Shown piece after piece: positions 22,655 through 30,995 of a DNA stretch of 58,318 nt. Made by a program: the position numbers and the translations under genes. The stretch covers positions 1 through 58,318 of the forward strand of contig JAKAWJ010000004.1 of assembly GCA_021817005.1 (NCBI GenBank). Direction: 5' to 3'. A model generated the notes under the pieces. That model saw nothing but the letters and a program-made list of their open reading frames with translations. It had not been told where the DNA came from and ran no database searches. Each line of letters opens with the position of its first letter. Position 1 is the first letter of the stretch. Origin of the DNA: an archaeon (GTDB lineage Archaea; Thermoproteota; Thermoprotei_A; Marsarchaeales; Marsarchaeaceae).

Positions 22655-23848
22655 ATGAACAAACTCGTGCTTCGCGGCCGGATGCTCACTCAGGAGGGGT
22701 TGATACAATCCGGCCTGCTCGTTATCGACCAGGAGAAAGGTCTCATCGAAGACGCTGGAGGGAAGGATGCGGTCGAGCTACCGAAGGACGAAAGAGTGCT
22801 GGATATCGAGAACGGCACCATCCTCCCGGGCCTCATGGACGCGCACATGCACTTTTTCGGCTCTGCCTCGCAGAGCCTTACGGAGTGGGTCATAATCCCG
22901 GAAACTCTGGTGGCACTGCGCAGCGTTTCAGACATGAAAAAACTGCTCATGGCCGGGTTCACTACAGTAAGGGACCTTGGAAGCAAAGCGGGGGTGCACA
23001 TTGCGAGGGCAGAAAGAGAAGGTGCGATAGAAGGGCCATCCGTGATAGCCGCTTCCAAGTCGCTCTCCCAGACTGGAGGGAACGACGACCCTCTCATGCT
23101 GCCTCTAAAGATCGCTCAGGAGCTTTCATACTCCTATTACTGCGATGGTCCCTGGGAGTGCAGGAAGGCAGTAAGGATGTGCGTTCGTGACGGGGCGGAA
23201 GTGATAAAGGTATATGCTTCTGGCACCTTCGCGCAGGGTGCAAAGGGCAGAGTGCAGCTGACAACCGAGGAGATTTCTGCGATAACGGATGAGGCGCACA
23301 GGGCGGGTCTGAAAGTCACTGCGCACGCCTACGGAGAAGATGCGCTCGAGAACGTAATCGAAGCTGGAGTGGATTCGATAGAGCACGGGATAGCGCTCAC
23401 GGATGAAATCGCGGCACGAATCAAAAAGAAAGGAATCTACTATATTCCGACACTGAGCGCGTTTTTTGCTGCCAAGCCGGGTTCAAGCTCTGAACGCGAC
23501 ATGATGATCAGGCGCCACCTGAGCGCAGATATGGAGCTCGCGAAGAAGTATGACCTGAAGATTGCCTGCGGGAGCGATTTCACGGGTTCGCAATCAGAGC
23601 CGCATGGCGAGAATTACCTCGAAATCTCTCACCTCTCAAGCTACCTGGGAGAGATGAGAGCCATCTCTGCGGCCACTTCTGTCGCAGCAGAGTGCATGGG
23701 TCTTGCGGACCGGGGTGTGCTGCGAAAGGGCTGCCGCGCGGATGTCGTCATCGTAAAAGGAAATCCGGATGCGAATATCGAAGCCCTGAATCCGAAGAAC
23801 GTGCTCTACGTAATCAAGAGCGGCAAGCTTTACGACGCGAGGTCATGA
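22655..23848 (+). CDS. metal-dependent amidohydrolase
   Basis: 397 residues of the amidohydrolase (TIM-barrel) superfamily. Seen: ILPGLMDAHMHFFGSA with the H-x-H metal pair near residue 65, GFTTVRDLGS, VIKVYASG with the metal-bridging Lys position, KVTAHAYGEDAL and SIEHGIALTDE supplying two more His, and IACGSDFTGS with the catalytic Asp near residue 307. These belong to the imidazolonepropionase/Xaa-Pro dipeptidase (prolidase) branch. The exact substrate, a peptide or cyclic amide, is not fixed by sequence. Single gene with ATG start. Confidence 0.85.
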   Translation: MNKLVLRGRMLTQEGLIQSGLLVIDQEKGLIEDAGGKDAVELPKDERVLDIENGTILPGLMDAHMHFFGSASQSLTEWVIIPETLVALRSVSDMKKLLMAGFTTVRDLGSKAGVHIARAEREGAIEGPSVIAASKSLSQTGGNDDPLMLPLKIAQELSYSYYCDGPWECRKAVRMCVRDGAEVIKVYASGTFAQGAKGRVQLTTEEISAITDEAHRAGLKVTAHAYGEDALENVIEAGVDSIEHGIALTDEIAARIKKKGIYYIPTLSAFFAAKPGSSSERDMMIRRHLSADMELAKKYDLKIACGSDFTGSQSEPHGENYLEISHLSSYLGEMRAISAATSVAAECMGLADRGVLRKGCRADVVIVKGNPDANIEALNPKNVLYVIKSGKLYDARS

Positions 23849-23931
23849 GCTTAGCGAGAAGAAGCTAAAAATTGGTCACCTCCTACTACCAAATCGCAGA
23901 GAATCCAGCTCTGAAGCGGCCGTGAACCCAA

Positions 23932-25086
23932 TTGCCAGCCAATCTCCCACCCCAGGCTCAGGCCCTCTGGGTCAAAGCGCAGGACGCAAAGACTCCAGAA
24001 GAAAAACTGGAGAGATTGCAGGAATTCCTTTCGGCCATTCCTGCGCACAAGGGAACGGAGAAGCTGCGCCATCAAGTCCGCCACCAGGTAGCCGAGCTGA
24101 GAGAGGAGCTGGACGAGGCCAGAAGGCGGAGAAAGGGTAGCGGCTTCAGCTATCTCATAGAGAAAGAGGGCGCGGCACAGGTGTGTTTGGTGGGCCTTCC
24201 CGATGCGGGAAAGACTCACCTGCTCACGAGGTTGACGGGGGTGAGCGCGGCTTCAACCGACGTGCCGTTTGAGACCTCAAAGCCGCAGCCGGGAATGCTA
24301 AAGCACGAAGACGTCCTGATTCAGATAGTGGACACTCCTTCGCTCTCCGCTGCAGGAGGCCAGCACACAGCCCGGGCAACTGCTTCCGCGCGAAACGCGG
24401 ACGTGCTCATAATCGTAGTGGACGGTTCGAGACCGATTACCTCCGGGCTGGACGAACTCTTCGCGATACTCGGCGCCCACAGGATATACCTGCGGCCAAC
24501 TGTGGCAAGCGTCAAGGTTGAGAGGCGCTCAACCGGCGGAATTCAGGTCGTGGGCCAGACATACTCAAGTGCCTCACTCGACGAAATTTCGAGGCTCCTG
24601 AGGGAGTACGGCGTGATGAGCGCACTCGTGACCTTCACCGGGCGCGCCGATATTACTGACGTCGAAGCTGCGATTCTGCACGGCTCGGTCTTCAAGCCGA
24701 GCGTCGCCGTGGTCACGAAGCTCGAAAGCCTCGAGCCCCAAACTCGAGCTCACACGCTCTCCGAGCTCGCGAATCGCCTGAAACCGATTCCGGTTGTACC
24801 TGCGGATGCACCCGACCTGGTGCCGAGAGTGGGAGCAGAACTCTTCAGGGCCTCAGGTGTGATTCGAATCTATACCAAGCGCCTTAACCAGAAGGAGAGG
24901 TCACAGAAACCCATGATTATGCGCAGGGGCTCCACTGTCTTGGACGCAGTTAGGTTGATCCATTCGTCACTCATTTCCACGTTTCAGTATGCCAAAGTAT
25001 GGGGTGAGTCGGTAAAGTATCAGGGCTCAAGAGTGGGCCTGGACCACGAACTCAGGGACAAGGACATAGTCGAGATTCACGCCTAG
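23932..25086 (+). CDS. DRG/Obg-like GTPase with TGS domain, divergent G motifs
   Basis: 384 residues from TTG. N-terminal helices (REELDEARRRRKGSG), then the G domain: G1 VGLPDAGKTHLLT near residue 87, G3 VDTPS instead of DTPG, and G4 VVTKLE instead of NKxD. The C-terminal 70 residues form a TGS domain (GSTVLDAVRLIHSSL, LDHELRDKDIVEIHA). Archaeal DRG GTPases act with ribosomes. The changes in G3 and G4 suggest altered nucleotide handling. The start may also be the GTG ten bases upstream in another frame, but TTG keeps the frame. Confidence 0.8.
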   Translation: MPANLPPQAQALWVKAQDAKTPEEKLERLQEFLSAIPAHKGTEKLRHQVRHQVAELREELDEARRRRKGSGFSYLIEKEGAAQVCLVGLPDAGKTHLLTRLTGVSAASTDVPFETSKPQPGMLKHEDVLIQIVDTPSLSAAGGQHTARATASARNADVLIIVVDGSRPITSGLDELFAILGAHRIYLRPTVASVKVERRSTGGIQVVGQTYSSASLDEISRLLREYGVMSALVTFTGRADITDVEAAILHGSVFKPSVAVVTKLESLEPQTRAHTLSELANRLKPIPVVPADAPDLVPRVGAELFRASGVIRIYTKRLNQKERSQKPMIMRRGSTVLDAVRLIHSSLISTFQYAKVWGESVKYQGSRVGLDHELRDKDIVEIHA

Positions 25087-25480
25087 GTGCTATCGCCCAC
25101 CTGAGTCTCGCTCCAACCCGCTGCAGCAGTTGCGCCAATGCATTCGCGAATATCTCCTTATCCTTGCTATATGTCTCTACGAACTTCCCGCATGGGCCGT
25201 CCAGTTTCGGTGCAGGGCTCCGGCCGCGGCGGTTTCGGAAATCTCCAGTGCTTATATGGCAAGTGCCTGAGCCACGGCTGGCCCTGACCACAGCATTAAG
25301 GCGAAATCCCGTACGCACTACCTTGCTGCACAGTCGACCAGCTCAGAAAATCGGCTTCCAAGTGGCTGTCGGGCTCAGAGCCAGAGCCCAGCTCCCCAAG
25401 TGACACTGCCCGGAAGAACTAGTATTCCTGATATACCCGCGTAGCTCTCAAAGAGGCTGCGCGGCGGTCGGTGATGCGAG
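25087..25480. other. intergenic region between convergent genes
   Basis: About 390 bases between the ends of the GTPase gene and the ABC permease gene. A minus-strand piece near 25100-25200 reads KFVETYSKDKEIFANALAQL, which looks coding but has no start and is short, perhaps a relic. No terminator stands out. Confidence 0.3.
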
Positions 25481-26806
25481 TCATGTCCTATGACTTGGTG
25501 ATTGACGCTCTGGGGTAGCTGAGACCGCCTTCCGGCGCGGAAAGAGCGAGAAACTTCTCCTTGTACCTCCGACAATCACCGCTTCTCTTCCATAGAGTCT
25601 CACGGTTATCCAGAGTAGCAGGAAGATATAGCCAAAGAGCGCTAGCGCATCAAGAATAAGGCCGAGACCCGCTGGCCCGATAAGCACGCCACTAAGGAGC
25701 AGATAGCTGTACGTGAAAGGCAGCAGGTACATGAATCCCTGTGCGGCGATAGGTAGCGAGCTCAGACCCGCAAAGAGCAGCGGATACATGGACACGACCG
25801 GCAGGGACATTACGAGTCCGATACTCGCATTCGCCTCCTTTGTGTTTGTGGCGTAGGCGCTCAGCGCGGCAGTGATGAGCTGGGTCGCCGCGACCGTAGC
25901 AGCGAGTATACCGACGAGCGTCAAAGCTTCAAGCGGGTTGACGCTGATTGACGTAGGGGTGATACTTGCGGCCAGTCCGCTAAAGGTCAGGCTGACTTCG
26001 AGAAGTATGCCAACCAGAATCGCAACCGCGGACACGAGCGATATCATGAGTATTGCAAGCGTCTTACCCGTGATTATCTCCCACTTGCTTGCGGGAGTCA
26101 CCATGAGCATCTCTAGCGTCTTCCTCTCTTTTTCTCCAATCAGGCTGTCCACAATCAGTCCGACGTTGGTCTCGACCGAGACGAGCACGATAAGAGCCGG
26201 TAGCATTCCCCCATAAGGGGAGCTGATCGTGGTATTGAACGCGCCTCTGACCTGCAGCTGAGCCACGAATTCGTCAATGGGGTTAAGGATTTTGTTCGCG
26301 TTTCCGGGCGAAACCACTTCCAGCCTGCTGTGGACTACCTGCGACGTGAGCTGTATAACTGCATAATCAAGGGCTGTGATAACCACAGTGGCCTTTGTGT
26401 TGCTCGGGTTCTGAAACACGGAGATATTGGTAGAGCCCTCGGTCCTGTTGAGCATCTCGCTGAAATCCGGAGGAATATAGAGCGCGAGCACCGCACTCCC
26501 CTGACGCACAAGCTGGACCGATTGGTTGTAGCTAGTCTCGTTCAGAAGCACAAGGTCGTAACTCGAGCCACCATTGCTCATGATGAGCGAAACGAGCTGG
26601 TCGCCGTAATTGTGCCCGGCGTAACCCGTGTCCTGGTTTGTGACCGCGATAACCGTGGGCGTTTTTGTCAGGGAATAGTTTGAGAGCACTCCCAGCGCCC
26701 CGAATAGCAGAAGCGGCATCACGGTTACGAGCGCGAGAGCCTTTTTGTTCCGAACCAGCTCCTTCAGGTCCTTGACGAATACTACGTACCAGCTCAGCTC
26801 TCTCAA
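25481..26806 (-). CDS. ABC-2 type permease (NatB/YhfB-like)
   Basis: 441 residues. One transmembrane helix near residues 23-45 (ALALVTVMPLLLFGALGVL), a large outer domain (about 50-205) with many Asn/Ser/Thr, then five or six helices from residue 205 to 410 (ALIVLVSVETNVGLIVDSL, IGEKERKTLEMLMVTPAS as the cytoplasmic coupling helix). This is the Na+-efflux/drug-type ABC-2 exporter. Its ATG overlaps the ATPase stop by 4 bases, making a transporter pair. The substrate is unknown. Confidence 0.85.
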   Translation of the reverse strand: MRELSWYVVFVKDLKELVRNKKALALVTVMPLLLFGALGVLSNYSLTKTPTVIAVTNQDTGYAGHNYGDQLVSLIMSNGGSSYDLVLLNETSYNQSVQLVRQGSAVLALYIPPDFSEMLNRTEGSTNISVFQNPSNTKATVVITALDYAVIQLTSQVVHSRLEVVSPGNANKILNPIDEFVAQLQVRGAFNTTISSPYGGMLPALIVLVSVETNVGLIVDSLIGEKERKTLEMLMVTPASKWEIITGKTLAILMISLVSAVAILVGILLEVSLTFSGLAASITPTSISVNPLEALTLVGILAATVAATQLITAALSAYATNTKEANASIGLVMSLPVVSMYPLLFAGLSSLPIAAQGFMYLLPFTYSYLLLSGVLIGPAGLGLILDALALFGYIFLLLWITVRLYGREAVIVGGTRRSFSLFPRRKAVSATPERQSPSHRT

Positions 26807-27540
26807 CTCGCGATTGAATCGGGCTCGGGCTGCGTGAGCTTGATGAAAAGGTCTTCGAGCGAAGGCAATCCGAACTCGGCCATGAGTTGTTCAGGCTCAC
26901 CGATTGCGGTCAGCTTTCCGCGGTCAATCAGGGCGATCGTGCGCGCAAGTGTCTGTATTTCAATCATGTCGTGTGAAGTCACTACTATGCTCTTTCCCTC
27001 CTTAAGGAGTCCGAGCAACAGGTCGCGCACAGCCCTTGCGGATCGCACGTCCAGGCCGTCAGTGGGCTCGTCAAGCACTAGGAGCTTGGGGTCGTTCACG
27101 AGGCACATGCCCAGCAGCGCCTTTCGTTTCAGGCCCTTGCTCAGCTTGGAGCCATATTCATCTGTCTTGAACTCCAGCCCAAGTCTCTTGATCAGCTCCT
27201 CTGTCCTAGCGCTGGCATCTGTTCTTGATAGCCCCCTGAGAAGTCCGTAGTAGTAAATGGTTTCGCGCACAGTGAGCTTCTCATAGACTCCGGCGTCTTC
27301 CGGGAGTATGCTCATTTTCTTCCTGACATCCTTATCCCTGGGATTTCCTCCGAGAACCCTGAGCTCGCCAGAAGTAGGCGAAATGAGACCGGTGATCATC
27401 CGAAGCGTGGTGGTCTTTCCGGCACCGTTCGGTCCGATAAGTGCGAATGAACTTCCTTCTTCTACTCTGAAATCGATCGAATTCACTGCGACAAATGAGC
27501 CATAGAGCTTTGTCAGCCGTTCTGCAAATATCGCATCCAC
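26803..27540 (-). CDS. ABC transporter ATP-binding protein
   Basis: 245 residues with Walker A GPNGAGKTTTLR near residue 38, Q-loop region LPEDAGVYEKLTVRE, signature LSKGLKRKALLG (Lys replaces the second Gly), Walker B LLVLDEPTDGLD and H-loop VTSHD. It is the ATPase of the exporter with the overlapping permease gene downstream. It starts 3 bases after the enolase stop, so it is transcribed with enolase, an unusual partnership. Confidence 0.9.
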   Translation of the reverse strand: MDAIFAERLTKLYGSFVAVNSIDFRVEEGSSFALIGPNGAGKTTTLRMITGLISPTSGELRVLGGNPRDKDVRKKMSILPEDAGVYEKLTVRETIYYYGLLRGLSRTDASARTEELIKRLGLEFKTDEYGSKLSKGLKRKALLGMCLVNDPKLLVLDEPTDGLDVRSARAVRDLLLGLLKEGKSIVVTSHDMIEIQTLARTIALIDRGKLTAIGEPEQLMAEFGLPSLEDLFIKLTQPEPDSIAS

Positions 27541-27543
27541 GCG

Positions 27544-28806
27544 TTACACCCTGAAGACCGAACAACCCTTGAAATTGGTGTCGCTGTCCCACGCCGAAAT
27601 CTTGAGAAGCTCGTTGTACTTTACTGTGCGCTCGCCCCTGGCTGGCGCTCCAGTCTTTATCGCGCCGCTCGAGTAGCCGGTTGCAAGATGTGCAACAAAC
27701 GGGTCTTCGGTCTCGCCGCTACGGTGGCTCACTATCGGAACGACGCCCCTTGCCTTTGCAAGTCTGATGACACCCACTGCGTCTGAGAGAGTGCCCACCT
27801 GGTTCACCTTGACAATCACGCCAGTGCACGCCTTGAGCTCAATCGCCTTTTGCAGGCTCTGGATGCGGGTGACGAGCAGGTCGTCGCCCACGACGCGCAC
27901 CCTGCCGATTGTTGAAGTGAGCTCAGTGAATGAATCCCAGTCGTTTTCCTCGAAGGGGTCTTCGAGCGAAATTATCGGATATTCGGAGACAAGCTCCTCG
28001 TAGTAGTCCAGGAGCTCCGAGGCGCTCAACTCCCTCTCGTCCACACTGTACTTCCCACTTGAAAAGAAGCTGTCTGCCGCGGAGTCCATTGCGATATACG
28101 CGTCAGTCCCAATGGAATAACCCGCGGCCTTTACAGCAGAAGAAATTGCGTCCAGGGCTTCTCTCGTATGGCGGAAGGGTGGGGCAAACCCTCCTTCGTC
28201 TCCCACGTTTACCGCCGAAGCTCCCTTGGCGCTCTTGATAACCTCCTTGAGCGAGTGGTACACCTCGGTCGCAATGCGCAGCGATTCCTGGAAGCTCACG
28301 GCATCGGGTACCAGCATGCATTCCTGAATTGCCAACCCGCCGCCGGCGTGTTTTCCCCCGTTAATTATGTTGAACATCGGGGTGGGCAGGGTGAGCAATC
28401 CAACTCCGAAATAGCGGTAGAGCTCAACGCCCTGTTCCTTTGCTGCTGCCCGGGCGCACGCGACCGAAACCGCGGTGGAAGTGTTCGCCCCGATATTCGA
28501 GAAATTACCCGTCCCGTCTATTTCTCTCAGGAGCGAATCGATTTCCTGCTGCTGATAGACATCTCGACCACGCAGGGCCGGAGCGACCTTCTCTGAAACC
28601 GCGGCGATGCATTTCGTGACTCCCTTGCCAAAGAATCGTTTACCACCATCCCTTAGCTCCACGGCCTCACGACTCCCAGTCGAGGCACCGCTTGGCGCAC
28701 ACGCCCAGCCCATGGCCCCGCTTTCTGTGTTCACCTCAACGTAAAGAGTGGGATTTGCTCTCGAGTCCAGAATCTCTAGAGCCCTTACCGAGGATATACG
28801 AGACAA
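27544..28806 (-). CDS. eno: enolase (phosphopyruvate hydratase)
   Basis: 420 residues, normal length. It converts 2-phosphoglycerate to phosphoenolpyruvate. Seen: VRALEILDSRANPTLYVEV at the N-terminus, GANTSTAVSVACARAAA, Mg ligands in IAMDSAADSFF, SLEDPFEENDWDSF and VVGDDLLVTR, and the signature VKVNQVGTLSDAVGVI followed by SHRSGETEDPFVAHLA. The start is TTG, inside one arm of an inverted repeat in the promoter. The ABC exporter genes follow without a gap. Works with the apgM encoded 5 kb away. Confidence 0.97.
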   Translation of the reverse strand: MSRISSVRALEILDSRANPTLYVEVNTESGAMGWACAPSGASTGSREAVELRDGGKRFFGKGVTKCIAAVSEKVAPALRGRDVYQQQEIDSLLREIDGTGNFSNIGANTSTAVSVACARAAAKEQGVELYRYFGVGLLTLPTPMFNIINGGKHAGGGLAIQECMLVPDAVSFQESLRIATEVYHSLKEVIKSAKGASAVNVGDEGGFAPPFRHTREALDAISSAVKAAGYSIGTDAYIAMDSAADSFFSSGKYSVDERELSASELLDYYEELVSEYPIISLEDPFEENDWDSFTELTSTIGRVRVVGDDLLVTRIQSLQKAIELKACTGVIVKVNQVGTLSDAVGVIRLAKARGVVPIVSHRSGETEDPFVAHLATGYSSGAIKTGAPARGERTVKYNELLKISAWDSDTNFKGCSVFRV

Positions 28807-28846
28807 TATTTCCGACTTCGGAATGCAATTTGTCTCGCAATTTAAT
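28799..28846. promoter_or_regulatory. enolase promoter with nested inverted repeats
   Basis: On the minus strand the TATA-like box is TATTAAAT (about 28839-28846). Between it and the TTG start lie two dyads: outer arms CGAGACAA (28799-28806) and TTGTCTCG (28830-28837), whose centres are 31 bp apart (three helix turns), and an inner perfect palindrome TTCCGA-CT-TCGGAA (28810-28823) at the expected transcription start. The outer arm overlaps the start codon. This is a good candidate operator; the regulator is unknown, perhaps the TrmB-type protein at 35221. Confidence 0.5.
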
Positions 28847-28986
28847 ACTTACGGGAGAAAAGGAGCGGAAGTAACTCTACTAGCAGGAAGTTCAACTCGT
28901 GAACGATGAGGTCATCGCGAGGCTAAGACTCGGGGGTATTCCAGCCTGCCATTGAAATAGCCGCGCTGTTTCCTACCTTGATTGCG

Positions 28987-29913
28987 TCACAGCGGTTTCG
29001 GGCGTAGCTGCTCTTCGGAGCTGTGCACGAGTTTCGCCACTTCCTCGTAGCTTGGTGCACCTGATTTCGCGCCTGCGTGAGCCACCTTCAGCGCGGCAGC
29101 TGCCGTTGCCCAGCTCGCGGCCAATTGAATGTCCTTGGTCGTGAGCACTGAGATGTCAAACGCCGCAGCGAACACGTCACCCGCCGCGGTTGCATCTACC
29201 GCCTGGACTGGCAGTGCTCGCATTTCGAAGTCTCCTCCCTTTGAAAATACCTTTACACCGGCAGAGCCCATCTTCTCCACAATCGTGCAGCCCGAGCTTC
29301 TGGCCATGGCTCCGGGCGACTCACCACGGAATTCGGCAAGGCTTCGAACCTCTTTTTCAGAGAGGTAGGCAATGGAACTGCCGCTCAGCATGCGGTAGAG
29401 CTCTGCTGCAGAGTAAAGCCCCGAAGCCGAACCCGGGTCAATGGTCAGAATTCTGTGTTTGTGAGAGACCACCCAGGACGTGACCTCAGGTGAGCAACCC
29501 GCGAGGTGGACCAGGTCTGCCGAACCCAGCTCGCTCCACTCTGGCTTCGGAGTTAATCCGAGATTTGCTCCTCGCCAGGCTACGCCGTGTTTTTCTCCCT
29601 TCTCATCAATCCAGAGCGACACGGTGCCCGTGTGCTCCCCTTCCACAACCTGAACCCCCGAGACATCGACTCCAAGCCGTTCCAGTTCGTCTATGAAGTA
29701 ATTTCCGAGTATATCGTGGGCTACCGCTCCGTAGAACTTCGCAACTGCTCCCAGTCTGCGCGCGGCGTATGCATAATTCGAAGCCGAGCCGCCAGTGCCA
29801 ATAACGTAGCCCTCGGCCGGAATCACGGTGTCAGACAATGGAAGTCGCTTCAGCTTGTAGCTAAAGTCGATGTTTGCGTTCCCTATCGAGGCAATGGTGG
29901 GTCCGGCGGCCAA
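28987..29913 (-). CDS. PfkB/ribokinase-family sugar kinase
   Basis: 308 residues from a TTG with GGAGTG 8 bases upstream. Seen: TIASIGNANIDFSYKLKRLP, GTGGSASNYAYAARRLGAVA (substrate-binding GG), HTGTVSLWIDEKGEKHG, and the ATP/catalytic motif DATAAGDVFAAAFD (usually DATGAGD; first Gly is Ala). It phosphorylates a sugar or nucleoside; the specificity is not readable. As last gene of the S25e-apgM-TmcA-GAPDH operon it may feed glycolysis, for example as an ATP-dependent fructose-6-phosphate or ketosugar kinase. That is inference. Confidence 0.85.
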   Translation of the reverse strand: MAAGPTIASIGNANIDFSYKLKRLPLSDTVIPAEGYVIGTGGSASNYAYAARRLGAVAKFYGAVAHDILGNYFIDELERLGVDVSGVQVVEGEHTGTVSLWIDEKGEKHGVAWRGANLGLTPKPEWSELGSADLVHLAGCSPEVTSWVVSHKHRILTIDPGSASGLYSAAELYRMLSGSSIAYLSEKEVRSLAEFRGESPGAMARSSGCTIVEKMGSAGVKVFSKGGDFEMRALPVQAVDATAAGDVFAAAFDISVLTTKDIQLAASWATAAAALKVAHAGAKSGAPSYEEVAKLVHSSEEQLRPKPL

Positions 29914-29947
29914 TGCCAGAACACTCCTGCTCAGGGTCCTCGGGCCT

Positions 29948-30973
29948 TTACTCCAGTCCCAGTGACTTGTTGGTCGCAGTGATCGAGCGAGCGCCTTCTC
30001 TTTCGAGCTCGCAGGCAGCGCGTATTGCGTCCACGTTTTCGGGTACGACAATCGACTCCTGATGCACGGCCTGCAGGTAATAGAGCTCCCCATCTACAAC
30101 GCTCACGGACTCTTTCCACACCACGACTTCGGGCATATCCCCCCTCTTTCGGCCCATATCGCGCGCAAGCTCCATCACGCTCGCTGTCGAATCCAAGCCC
30201 TCTGACGAACTCACGAGCCTTATCCTCTTTGAATCCGAAAACGAGTCGAGGATCTTGTCAGCGGTTAGTTTTTCCTCGAGCTCCGCGTTGACCACGTGCA
30301 TATGCATTAGCGTAGTGGGCGTGACCACGGCAGCGGTCACCACAGGAAGCCCGTGCAGAACTGTCTGCAGGTCCCTCCCATGGTGGCTTGGAAGCCTCGA
30401 GGGATTGGGGAGGAGCGCGTTAATCGGGCCCTTCTTGGATTCGGATGGGTCTGCACCCCTTCTTACAATCGTCGCCCTGAGCTTCTTTATTCCAGAAAGC
30501 CGGAGCACACGAGAAACGGTGCGCGCGAGTCCGGTGGTGTTGCACGATACCACCCTTACAAACTGCCTGCCCACAGCTTCGTCGTAGTTCGCCTCCGCGA
30601 CAAAAGAGGCCTCAGCTATTTCAGCCTCTTCGCCCCCTTGGAATATCGTTTTGAGCCCGGCGCGCTGGTAAAGCGGCTTGTTCTTTTCTCCTGAACCCTC
30701 TGCCGCGCAGTGGACTACTATGTCAACCCCTCCTCTCGAAAGCAAATCTTCAATCGAGCCCTGCACATCTATTTTGGCCTCGCTGAAGGCCCGAAGGCCC
30801 TCTTTTGTTGCCGAGTAAAGCGGAATGCCCCGCTCCACCGCGGCTCTCGTAAAGATATCGGGTTTGGTTTTCACCATCCCCACGACTCTCATGTCTGACT
30901 GCAGGTTCACCGCGTCTGTTACTCTTTTTCCAATGGTACCGTAGCCCACTATCGCGACAGAAAGCTTCGGCAT
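29948..30973 (-). CDS. gap: archaeal (type II) glyceraldehyde-3-phosphate dehydrogenase
   Basis: 341 residues from the ATG at 30973. The N-terminal Rossmann strand is LSVAIVGYGTIGKRVTDAV; the catalytic Cys is in VVSCNTTGLARTVSRVL near residue 140, followed by RRGADPSESKKGPINALLP. The end (ELYYLQAVHQESIVVPENVD) is typical of archaeal GAPDH. It converts glyceraldehyde-3-phosphate to 1,3-bisphosphoglycerate with NAD(P). In-frame sequence upstream to 31207 lies in the TmcA gene and is not part of it. It sits 22 bases after TmcA and 34 before the PfkB kinase. Confidence 0.96.
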   Translation of the reverse strand: MPKLSVAIVGYGTIGKRVTDAVNLQSDMRVVGMVKTKPDIFTRAAVERGIPLYSATKEGLRAFSEAKIDVQGSIEDLLSRGGVDIVVHCAAEGSGEKNKPLYQRAGLKTIFQGGEEAEIAEASFVAEANYDEAVGRQFVRVVSCNTTGLARTVSRVLRLSGIKKLRATIVRRGADPSESKKGPINALLPNPSRLPSHHGRDLQTVLHGLPVVTAAVVTPTTLMHMHVVNAELEEKLTADKILDSFSDSKRIRLVSSSEGLDSTASVMELARDMGRKRGDMPEVVVWKESVSVVDGELYYLQAVHQESIVVPENVDAIRAACELEREGARSITATNKSLGLE

Positions 30974-30995
30974 TCTGCTCGGCAGAGCTTTCGGT

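Noticed and set aside
25052-25318. 88-codon minus-strand frame between GTPase and permease genes
   Set aside because: Only a short middle part looks coding, the rest overlaps the GTPase gene; perhaps a relic, but not a supported gene.
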